Positions 40,834 to 50,080 of a DNA stretch of 64,000 bases are shown here, one piece after another. The notes under the pieces are model-generated. The model was not told the origin of the DNA. It worked only from the letters and a program-made list of their open reading frames with translations, and ran no database searches. Source of the stretch: Trichinella spiralis (Eukaryota > Nematoda > Enoplea > Trichinellida > Trichinellidae). The position numbers and the translations under genes were made by a program. The first letter of the stretch is position 1; every line of letters begins with the position of its first letter. The stretch lies in NCBI GenBank assembly GCA_000181795.3, contig CM012954.1:656962-720961 (forward strand), given 5' to 3'.

Positions 40834-41300
40834 CTTATATTCTTGTTATTGTGGTGATAGTGTTATTTATTTAAATTTACTTACTTTTTCTTGCTTTCTT
40901 GATTGGTAGTTGAACAAACTTTACGAATGTACAGCAGTGAATGGAATAGTGACTGATCCACCACCACCACCACCACCAGAGTCGACGACAGTTTTCAGCA
41001 GAAGCACTACGCCAACACCGCCAACTAGCATTCCAAAGCCAGAATGGCCAAGTAAGCCAAATATGTCAAGTTGGACTCTTTATCTAAGACTAGAAGGCCA
41101 TTTGTTGTTGTTGTTGTGGATGATGATGTTTTCGCTTGTTGAGGTTGTTGTCAATAATAAGGTCGTTGAAGGTTCTTTTTTTTCCAGCCCAATGTCAGGA
41201 TCGCTTCGACGATTGTGACACGTTTGCACGCTATTGTCGTCGGTTTGCTTTTCGTCACGTGATGAAAAAGCATTGTCCCAAGACTTGCGAATTGTGCTAG
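39617..41300 (+). CDS. Astacin-family zinc metalloprotease with C-terminal ShKT domain; 5' end unresolved
   Basis: Secreted M12A endopeptidase. Exon path: about 39617-39672 (KFEGDIDGVSFEDFNPM), then GIMPRSSVRDKHLLWKDGIV with PYEISAIF. A splice at about 39811 skips to about 39879, giving KKITNAMKMIEANSCVRFVP. Next CFSMVGRMQGRQVVSLGSGC and the zinc site HELMHVLGFWHEQSR (HExxHxxGxxH, catalytic Glu present). Then DYYSIMHYDSKAFSRNG holds the Met-turn, a Thr/Pro-rich linker with PPPPPPPE follows, and the ShKT domain (CQDRFDDCDTFARYCRR ... CPKTCELC, six Cys) ends at TAG 41298-41300. The region before WKDGIVPY looks like the end of a prodomain. I could not place the signal-peptide exon, so the start is open. 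AATAAA lies at 41389. Confidence 0.88.
40776..40830. repeat. (TA)n microsatellite abutting a splice donor
   Basis: About 27 TA units begin immediately after the GTAAG donor of an astacin intron. Confidence 0.95.
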
Positions 41301-41388
41301 CAGATGTGAATTATGAAATGTGAACTTTTTCTTCGATGCAATTATTTTCTTTGAATATGACGAAGAGAAAGTTTGACATTTTTCTTTC

Positions 41389-41394
41389 AATAAA
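41389..41394 (+). terminator. AATAAA poly(A) signal of the astacin gene
   Basis: Canonical hexamer 89 bp after the stop codon and 250 bp before the RP2 start. Confidence 0.6.
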
Positions 41395-41644
41395 TTCCAT
41401 ATATATGTATATATTCTACAGATATATTTGTTTCTTCATTATTGTTATTTTTGTCTTTGTCGAATGCCTGCCTGGTGAACGTTTGTGAAAATTGATCGAC
41501 TTTTTGCAAAAATCGACCTCATCCATCTTGTAGTTAATAATCTCCATGGTTACCATGAACTGTGGTGGTTAAGCATTTGGCTGTCGATTTGCTCAGGCCG
41601 ATTTACCAAGTCGACATCGAAGCACCACACTTACTGTCTGTCGT

Positions 41645-42710
41645 ATGGGAATTTGTTGGACAAAATTTCGACCATTCAACACCAGCAGTAGTGGACAACG
41701 AAGAAAGAAATTGACCATTGTCGTCGGCTCGGATTGTCCAAACAATTCCACATCTTCTTATACGTGGTAAATAAAATTTTAAAATAAAACCAAATATTTT
41801 CATTTCATATCCAGTTCTCGCTAATAGCTTCAAAACGGCTAATAGCTTCGACTAAAAAATAATCGGCAATATATGGATGATAGCAGGCCCGTTGGCAAAA
41901 AGCAATTGCCTATTTTCAGGGATTGTCGAAAAATTGACACGCTGGAAAAGTATCGTTTTGCGAATCTGTGCGGCGTGGAGAAGATCAAAGAGAATTGTGC
42001 AATCGCTGGAGAGCAGTTTACCATTGATAATTGCCAAGTAAGTACTTGACGATCACAACAAACAAACTGTGCACACACAACCAAGTAAACAAATATATGT
42101 TGCATTTGACTTTTTTTTTGACTTTTTCCAATGTATTTTTAATTTTAATTTTTTTTGCTGTATTTTCCAATTATTTTTATGCTTTTTTTCTTTTATTTCA
42201 ATCTTTTCTCTAACAATTACCACATCTTTGTTCTACATTGATTCTACCAAGACAAATTTTATTCAACGTGAAAAGCAACTTGTTTGCTTGCTTGCTTGCT
42301 TGCTTGCTCATTGCAGACAAGTTTCTCTATTAAACAAACATCCTTTGTAGAAAACTGCTTTGCAAAACTTGTTCTCTCTCCTGCATGATGGCTTTCTCGA
42401 TTTGATACTATGTTTCTTCACTGCGATGCTAATTTTGATTCTATCTTTGATTAATTTATAGAACTGAACATTTTAAATGTTTTTTCTCATAATTTATTTA
42501 TATATTTTAATCACTTCGCGTAAACTGTCTTCAATAGAAGAAGAAGTATTTGCATAATTTAATGAAAACTCACATCATGTTCAATTTTTAAATCATTGTT
42601 GATGACAGGGGTTTTTGTCCTAAACCAACTCTGAAGCATTTTTACAATTTCTCATTAAGTGAACATCGATTTATTTTCAGTGCATTTTATGAAAGTTGAG
42701 CTTTTATAAG

Positions 42711-42744
<34 letters not shown>

Positions 42745-44336
42745 AAGAGAGAGAGAGAGGCCTCCTTCTTTGGTACTAAATTTACACTGATTGAAAACAT
42801 GACATTTGTTAAAAGCGAATTTTCCAGAGGAAAAATTTCTGTTAAATTAATTAATTAATTCAATTAGAAACGTACTATCTGTTTGCATAATCAGTTTATT
42901 GAGTATGCAGTTTTTGACTGTTTTCTGTACTTACAAGTCAGTTAGACATGAAGTATCATTATTGCAATTAAAATTGATTGAAATTGTTTTGAGAAGAAAT
43001 TATGCATTGAAGAATTAATTTTGTATTGTATTGTTCGACCGTATTCTTTTTTGTGAAAGTTTTCTTTTGTACAGAATTGCACCCTGTGCATCTTTGACAG
43101 AACTGCTGCAGTTACGATCGATGACTGTATCAAGTGCAACATTTTGATTGGTCCATGCGCAGGAAGGTTGAAAATTTTAATCATACTTCAAATTGAATTG
43201 CTTTTTAAATTAAATTTATTTATTCTCTTTTTAGTATTTTTATTAGAAATTGCAAGAGTTGTCAGTTTTGGATCATTTGTCAACAGCTACGAACACGAGA
43301 CTGCCATGATTTGCAGCTCAATGTATTCTGCCAGACAAAGCCCACCATAGAAGCGTCGACAAATATTCAGTTTTCTTGTATTCAAATCCATTACGATGGT
43401 CTCGATAGTGAGTTTTTTGTTGACGGTTTTTTAACTTCTATTAATTTTTCCAGTTAATTAATTAATTTTCATCGATGAATTAGAACAAATGACTGCCGCT
43501 CGTTTGAATCCGTTGAACAATTATTGGGATGTGGTGCACGATTTCTCTGCCGATGAATCGCCTGTAGCAAACTATACATTGCTTTATGAAGAAAAGTGAA
43601 AAAAAATTATTGTCACTTGAAGTGTTTGTTGATGCAATGATTCTTTTATTTTTTGGTTTTGCTTTTCAGAGCTGTTCAGTTGCAGTCAGAAGCAGTATTT
43701 CAAAATTCATCCGTTACATTCGAGCGATCCAAAAGCACAGTTCTTAGCACTGGTAATTTGTTATCCGAAAACACTGATCAGGTACGCTTGAGATGGAATT
43801 TTTGTAATTTTAACGATCATCCATAAATTTATTGTTCATTTATTCTGCTTTTGAAAGGTCGCTATACTTTTTTGTCAAGTTGACAATGAAAACATTGTTG
43901 ATGATCCAAAAGAGCCCCTGTTGATGATATTAGATATTTATCGGCAGTTGGTATGCAGAGTAGTTATCAATTTTTAAAATAGAATCGTTGTGCGATACGT
44001 TGTAAATTTTATTTTGAAGAACGTATCGTTTGTCAAAACAGTACAGACACCAGTTGATGCTGCAACTATGCGCCACTTTGTCAACCCCCGTTGGAAGGGT
44101 AGTTCCAAAAGCAAAGGTTTGTTTGCGTTTTGTTTCATTTTTTTAGCAGTATTATGTTTTTTTATTTAGCTGTTATGGCTATTTTCATTTGGAATTGTAC
44201 AGACAATGAGCAGAACGTTTTCAACAAAGCAATAAGCAGTAACAACTGGGTTGGTAAAGTAAATTTAAAAGTTGGCAGTGACGCTATGAACGTGATCGAT
44301 GAGGTTTACAAAATAATCGATTCAAATCGCTTGTAA
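41645..44336 (+). CDS. RP2: RP2 homologue, ARL3 GTPase-activating protein (TBCC domain + NDPK-like domain)
   Basis: Membrane-anchored GAP for ARL3, which controls delivery of lipidated cargo to cilia. ATG 41645 gives MGICWTKFRP: Gly2 and Cys4 fit dual myristoylation/palmitoylation, as in human RP2 (MGCFFSK). Exon 1 (41645-41766) ends SSYTW and joins exon 2 at 41920 (DCRKIDTLEKYRFANL), then GEQFTIDNCQ; this join is favoured because it restores the family YSWD...Y block. After a 1037-bp intron, exon 3 (43075) reads NCTLCIFDRTAAVTIDDC. Exon 4 has CQQLRTRDCHDLQLNVF, with the Arg finger position conserved, and STNIQFSCIQIHYDGL. The C-terminal part (FCQVDNENIVDD, VMAIFIWNCTDNEQNVF) matches the degenerate nucleoside-diphosphate-kinase-like domain. 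Stop at 44334-44336. All key positions are present. Confidence 0.92.
42284..42309. repeat. (TTGC)n tetranucleotide repeat
   Basis: Tandem CTTG/TTGC units inside the long second intron of RP2. Confidence 0.85.
42712..42759. repeat. (CA)n followed by (GA)n microsatellite
   Basis: About 14 CA units then a GA run, inside the long RP2 intron. Confidence 0.92.
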
Positions 44337-44793
44337 CGTTTCCAATTCCATTGGAGGTAGTATTATTTATTTTCCTGTTAACATGCATGCTTTATCCGGA
44401 AACCCATAGAAAGGTATAATAAACAAATGCGGAGATTTTTTTAATGAAAATTAACCATAAATTATTTTTGAAAGTTTATTCGACTGTGAGCGGTTGCTTT
44501 TGTCATTATCTTCAAAAAAAATAAAAGAAAAACCAGGTTACTTGGTTTAATGGAGTGTACAGTAGTAGTTAGTTAGCTGCAAATACTTTGGGGCAAAAGA
44601 AAAGTATTGCCACTGTTCTTTGTTAAGCTTATGCAGAAGAAAAAGTAAAAGAGAGAGGCAAATTGGATATGAAGATGCCTGGTAGTGAACCAAACCCGAA
44701 ACTTGGAACTGTAAATTTTCAGAAATTGCTTACCAACTTCAGTATTGCACAACTTCAGTTTGCAATTAGATATTGAATAAAAACATTCATCAG
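44337..44793. other. Convergent spacer RP2 / Cys-loop receptor
   Basis: No gene. AATAAA-type sequences near 44417 (+). Carries both 3' UTRs. Confidence 0.5.
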
Positions 44794-46809
44794 TCATCCC
44801 ATAAAAGTAGCCATGAGCAGTAGCACGTAAAAGGTGATCACGAACAGAAACAGTATAAATCTTAAAATTCGAACTGCCGGACTCCAGACGCTTCCAGTAT
44901 TCGGTGGTGCACCGAGGTCGACAATATGATCCGAATGTTGGTCGTCGACAACTTTGTTTGCACGATCAGCCGTACCAAGCACAACTGGACAAAACTTATT
45001 TACACGGTTCACCGTTATCATAAGCCAACGCGGGGGCGGTAAAGCTGAACGTATCGTTTCCAGCGATCCAAAAATCAGTTCTGCCAGAATCAGAATGCAA
45101 GTAATAACCATACTGCAAGAACAAAATTTCACTACAAAAAGAATATCTTTTAGGAGACAAGAAAGGGGCATTTTTGGAAACATTTTCTCAAATAGTACCT
45201 ATGACGGGTGTTCGGCCGTTGGACGGAGGCAAGTGATTGGTCAGCGATGTGAGGAAGAAAATTTGCAAACCAACGCTGACCACTAGGAGCATAATTTTGT
45301 TCCACTGACGAGAAAGCCAAAACGACAGTACAGTGATCATTGCCGTTGCCGCGCAAGGCAAAAAGAACAAAGCGAACGTGTAGGAATTGTCCCGTTTCAA
45401 AGAAACACACAAATCCACAACCGGCGCGAAAGCGTCAGTCGCGTCGTCCATATCCAGGGACAAAATTTTCTCCTGGTTGGAACCTTCGCGAATCTGAGCC
45501 GATCGTACTGTCCAGCCCACCGGACGCAGTTTGTCCAACGATCTGGTCAACTCTTGTTCAGCGTTTTGGTCCACTTCGAAACGGATGGAAAAATCCCGAC
45601 GGTCGCCGAATCGCACGCAACCGCTCTGCTGATCGTACGGATAACGGGAATAGTCGAACTGGATGTACGTTTCCAAGACGAAATCGACCCAATTCACTAC
45701 AGCCCCTGTGTGATGTACTGCCAACGAATCACTTTCAAATTGGGAAGAATCCATCGGAGCTCTGGTGTATATTTGAAAAGAAAAAAGATTTTACATTTTT
45801 AAACAGATGACATTTACACACAACAAGGAAAAATCAACTAAAACTACAATGAATCATCATTCATTCGTCTAAATGTTGGATGTTGAACGTTGAACGTTGG
45901 AAAAAAAAAAGATTATACACTTCCATATGATTCATTTCAGATTCAGCTAACCAAAGTAAATATTAGTCATGATTTTTCTGGCACTATTTCCGTTTTTTAC
46001 TTACGATTTCAAGGCTACTAATTTAGGAGTCCAAATCTGAGACCAGACGAGATTCATCCATGCAATGCCCCATTCGGTTTTATTCCACTGTATGCGAGAG
46101 TCGTTCCACGTCTGAGTACAAGAATTAAAATTTGAAAAAGATCAATTTGATCATGAAAAAACGTTCCATTTACCTACCATCAGTAAAGTTCCGTAAATTT
46201 TCAACACTTGTTCTTGTTCATCCTGAAACAAAGAATGAAAAGTATATATTTGGAGAAAATTTTTATAAACTTTTTTTATTTTTTTTCAGAAAACAAGCAT
46301 TTGTTACTGTTTCGATATGTTTCAACGAAACTGCCTTGATATTGATCATTTCTACTGTGAATTTTTGGATCTGTGTGCTAGAGTTGTACTTGGAGATGAT
46401 ATTGTTTCGCAAATCCCAGACTCTGTTACCTAGAAAAAAGAGTGTTGACAACATTTTCCTGCCTAATTTGATTGACTGATTGATTGATCCAATTTGTCCT
46501 AATGGCCAATGCTAGCTAACATTACCGCCTTGACAAGCTTCACAAGAATGTGGACAGTTGCGGATCATCCAAGTGGGGTTGGCAAAACACTCGCCTCTCG
46601 ATGCCCACATACTGCATTTGGAACTCTGATCGACGCAGTTGAAACTGTTGCTGTGCGGATTGTACAATTTGGGAGGAATCAAAATTGACTGACCTATAAA
46701 ATTTTGATTAAATGAACAATTTCATCGAATATATGAAATATCCATTACCATCCACTGTGCTAGAGTGAAGAGTGGTGAAGAAGAGCAGAGTAAGTACTGG
46801 AATGAACAT
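44794..46809 (-). CDS. Cys-loop ligand-gated ion channel subunit with N-terminal ShKT domain
   Basis: Plasma-membrane channel subunit of the nicotinic receptor superfamily. ATG 46809 opens a signal peptide (MFIPVLTLLFFTTLHSSTVD). Exon 2 (46693-46526) encodes an ShKT domain with six Cys (CVDQSSKCSMWASRGEC ... CPHSCEAC). The ligand-binding domain follows: DLRNNIISKYNSS, VSLKHIET-DEQEQVLKIYG, TWNDSRIQWNKTEWG, IWTPKLVAL. The Cys-loop reads YIQFDYSRYPYDQQSGC: the second Cys is present, the first is Ile, and one residue is inserted. The paired loop-C cysteines of alpha subunits are absent. TM1 is FALFFLPCAATAMITVLSFW, TM2 is NKIMLLVVSVGLQIFFL with NHLPP after it, and TM3 is VITCILILAELIFGSL. A cytoplasmic loop then leads to TM4 near the C-terminus. 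Stop at 44794. Ligand and ion selectivity are unknown. Confidence 0.88.
46526..46693 (-). other. ShKT domain exon of the Cys-loop receptor
   Basis: One phase-1/phase-1 exon of 168 bp carries the whole ShKT domain. Equal phases at both ends make it a module that can be inserted or skipped without shifting the frame. Confidence 0.85.
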
Positions 46810-46869
46810 GTCTCTCTCTCTCTCTGTAAAATTTAGTATAATTGAAAAATTGAATTTCTTCCAATCTTT

Positions 46870-47160
46870 TTAACAAATACAAAAATGATAACTGTTCAGA
46901 AATGGAATAAATAACAGAAATTTGTTGCACCACTGCGACAGAGAAGAGAGATAATCGTGAAAGTGGAATAAAAGCGTAAAGCCTAGTTCGACAAATACTT
47001 CCTGGCCAATAGTAAGCGAAATTTTTGGGTCAGCCAATGCGCGCAAAGAGGAACGCGCTTCTGCTATCCGTTGGGATCGATTTTTATCATCATCAACAAA
47101 AGCTGTAAAAATAAAATTAAAAAAAAACCCAATGAACCCCCAACATGCAAGCAAGTTCAT
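46870..47160 (-). CDS. Possible small secreted or membrane protein exon(s)
   Basis: A frame open from ATG 47160 (MNLLACWGFIGFFFNF...) could be a signal peptide followed by a charged helix (DDDKNRSQRIAEARSSLRAL) and a hydrophobic end. The TTTTATTTTTACAG just before the charged part looks like a splice acceptor, so the hydrophobic start may instead be intron. Family unknown. Confidence 0.3.
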   Translation of the reverse strand: MNLLACWGFIGFFFNFIFTAFVDDDKNRSQRIAEARSSLRALADPKISLTIGQEVFVELGFTLLFHFHDYLSSLSQWCNKFLLFIPFLNSYHFCIC

Positions 47161-47844
47161 ATTTTCTTCTTCTATTTTTGATTTCAGTCACATTTTTAAA
47201 AAAATACGTATATATTTTGTAGTTTGTAAATTGGCAAAAGTTATGACATGATTATTCGTGGAAAGAAAGAACAGAATTTTGGTCTAACAAAATTTTGCAA
47301 TAATATAATCATGGCCTGCATGCCATCATCATCGGTCGATTTGACAACCTGAACTTGGTTGGCGTAACCTGTTCAAAAATGGAACAAATTTCATCCGTAG
47401 CTGTGCAGAGATGCTGATAAGAAAAATAAATCATTTGTGAAAGGAAACGCAGAAAATAAAATCAGAACAGCAACATGTATAAATTATCATATTGCCAAGA
47501 AATAAAGAACAATTTTTGCAAGTGGAAAAGTCGAGCACATGGCAACTTTTTCAACTGCCGCATGCTTGTTTGGACGGTGTTCGCTGAAAAGCTGCTACGA
47601 ATAAATATCCGAGCAAATAATGATATGTCGAAAGAAGCTGCGCGTCGCTTGTTGCAACTTTTGACGCAGCTTTGAAATTGCAAAAGCAAGCACATGTGGA
47701 AAAAAGCACTTTCAACGTGACGTGCATGACGTGACGTTGCTTTTTTTCATTGGAATATATGTATATCTATTTTTCTTTCTGAAGCTTTTCAACATTCACA
47801 AACACGGTTTGCACAGCGATAATGATCATAATGTTAGCCCAACA

Positions 47845-47876
<32 letters not shown>

Positions 47877-48208
47877 GTTAAGCATCACAATACAAGTTCT
47901 GAACGTTCAGTGGAAGGAATATTTTAAAGTTCCGTGCACAATATTGCCTGATTTGTCTGATAAAACAGAAAAATATAGAAACAAAGAAAAACGAGACAAA
48001 GCTGCTTGCTTTTCTGAGCGCAAAAGTTTTTCGTTCCGCAAACAAACTATTGTTGTTTACATGGAGAAAAATTGTATAATGTTTTTTTTGTGGTTTATGC
48101 TTTTTGTGACTACATACTTTTCATGTTTTTGTTTCAATTCTTTTATTTTATTCAACATCAATCAACTTTCCCTGTTACCGAAAGTTATATATCTGTATAT
48201 CACTTTCA
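47161..48208. other. Unresolved region with possible minus-strand exons
   Basis: On the minus strand near 47370-47285, a TTTTGAACAG acceptor precedes YANQVQVVKSTDDDGMQAM, and near 47680-47620 another frame reads AISKLRQKLQQATRSFFRH. Together with 46870-47160 they may be parts of one gene. The plus-strand frame at 47722-48261 is dominated by a TTA repeat and is not credible. Confidence 0.35.
47850..47876. repeat. (TTA)n microsatellite
   Basis: About nine TTA units. Confidence 0.9.
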
Positions 48209-49333
48209 TCAATTTCCAAGTGCAGCCAATTGGCCAGTTCTGTATACATGGAAACTTGTAACAGTAACCACCAGAAAATGATTATTTATCACGTTAATGT
48301 GATTGATGCTCGACGGGTACTTTTTAACGCCAATCAATTCAAAACAACCTGATTCAATATTGCCACTGTAGACAAGCAAGCGACGGCTGAATGTTCCAAC
48401 AAATATTAAATCGCTGTCAACGGAAGAATCTTCGTTGTGCAGCTTTAAATGATACAGACAAACCACAACGTCATAATTATCCGATTGCTTCAACTTCACA
48501 GTATTCTTTGAATATTCCGTGATGTCAGAAATTGTTTTGCCCAACATTACCGGGCCAAGACTGGGGCTTATGATCAAATGTGGTGAATTATTGTTCGTCA
48601 GCGTCAGCAATTTTATGACTGAAATTGGCATGTCGAACTTTTTCACCTTGGTTTCAATATCCATGCTTTCGGTGTTTACGTACGAAATGCAGACGCTACC
48701 GTTGGCACAACCAAACGCTGTGATTCTTTGCTTTCCGACCAATATTCCATCAACTGTGATCACACAGTGCGGTTTTGCCTCATTGAATTCTGGGTAACTT
48801 ATAGTGGTGTCAACTTTCGCCAGTAATGTCTCGCCGCCAGACGTTTCAACCGGGCGAAACAGTTCAACGGTGCGATCACTTTTTGAAAGGATAATCTTTT
48901 TTTCCCAAACTGGGAACCTGCAAATCAGCACTGGAACATAATTCAGTTTTTCTTCTCCCGCCAGTTGAATGCTCAGAGTTGGTCTGGTGTATATTTTAAA
49001 CAAAGTTAAATGGCTTTTGTCGCATATTCTTATCAGAACATATAAATTAAGTTCATTTGCATTTTCAGGTATTAATGTCGAATTAACAACCAACATGTCA
49101 CTGGACCATTTGTACAGTTCTCGAATATGATGGCTTTTATGAACGAACGGTTTCGAATATTTCGAGTGAAATACGTGTAAATCTCCTCTAATGCACACAA
49201 CAATCAACCAGTATTCGTTTTCTCCTTTAACCAGATGCACACTTCGACAATTGCAGGGCTGCAGTGGGTAAAAATATATCTCTGGCTGTGAGATGGCTTC
49301 GAGCACTTGCTGAGCAACTGAAACGCTTTGCAT
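48209..49333 (-). CDS. KPTN: Kaptin (KICSTOR subunit)
   Basis: Beta-propeller-like protein; in mammals part of KICSTOR, which tethers GATOR1 to lysosomes to restrain TORC1, and first described as actin-associated. A single exon of 374 codons, ATG 49333 to TGA 48209. The stretch RITAFGCANGSVCISYVN followed by PISVIKLL matches kaptin's RRLSALGCQSGYVRVAHV...PISRVI. LKQSDNYDVVVCLYHLKL and DLIFVGTFSRRLLVYSG match its FDSVLCSL...EVLVATYGQELLCY, and NHFLVVTVTSFHVYRTG matches the last repeat. It is slightly shorter than human kaptin (about 436), mainly at both ends. It is intronless, unlike nearly every neighbour. No signal peptide or membrane segment. Confidence 0.82.
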   Translation of the reverse strand: MQSVSVAQQVLEAISQPEIYFYPLQPCNCRSVHLVKGENEYWLIVVCIRGDLHVFHSKYSKPFVHKSHHIRELYKWSSDMLVVNSTLIPENANELNLYVLIRICDKSHLTLFKIYTRPTLSIQLAGEEKLNYVPVLICRFPVWEKKIILSKSDRTVELFRPVETSGGETLLAKVDTTISYPEFNEAKPHCVITVDGILVGKQRITAFGCANGSVCISYVNTESMDIETKVKKFDMPISVIKLLTLTNNNSPHLIISPSLGPVMLGKTISDITEYSKNTVKLKQSDNYDVVVCLYHLKLHNEDSSVDSDLIFVGTFSRRLLVYSGNIESGCFELIGVKKYPSSINHINVINNHFLVVTVTSFHVYRTGQLAALGN

Positions 49334-50080
49334 ATTTATAAAAACTTTGAATTTTACTTAATTAAAAAGAAGTTCGTCTTTTTTCAACAATTCAAAATAC
49401 ACAAATATAAATAAAATCTGCAAATGTTAATGCTAATAACTTTGGAAAAGTAATTCAGGTTTAATAATAATATACTGTAGTATATTATACATCATTTATC
49501 AAATATTAAAAGTTTCTCAACTTTTAAACTAAATTGATTTTAATAAACACTTTATACTGTTTTTTCTTGTTGTCATGCAAGTCTGTTTATTTTTGAACAA
49601 AAAAAGAATATTTTTCTCGCTGTTACTAACGGAATTGCATAAAGTGAAAAAATGGCAAATAATTGATTGCATTAAACTGTTCTTTCTCTTGTAGCAAAGC
49701 TAGACGCATTAAAATATAGTGAATCTACTAATATTAAGTCAAATGCATCTTATCCTGTAGTTTACGTTATTTTGAAAATTGGAATTTTAATATAAGCAAA
49801 CCAATACCGTATACTTCAAACATATTTGAAGTTGTTCAAAATGGATTTTTAGGAAATTTATAATGTTTTAAATATTTTTTTTATAATTATTAAAATTTAT
49901 TCTTCTAATAACTATTATTTTGAATTTTTTGCAGCACAGTATCTTCAACATTTCATCGTGATTTTCCTTTACTATATAATACAGATCGTTTAGTTAAGAA
50001 GTTGGGTTTGCTTTTACGCTTTTGAATTCGTGCGTGGATTGTCGTTTAAGGCAGTAATTTAGTAAATATTTGTGATATCA
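49334..50080. promoter_or_regulatory. Divergent promoter region, KPTN (-) / PMPCB (+)
   Basis: A 747-bp AT-rich spacer lies between two start codons pointing away from each other. It contains an inverted ATACTGTAGTAT near 49472. No TATA box or binding site can be assigned confidently. Confidence 0.45.

Noticed and set aside
47722-48261. Plus-strand frame of 179 codons, strongly hydrophobic.
   Set aside because: Built on a TTA repeat coding Ile runs and T-rich DNA; no start context or homology.
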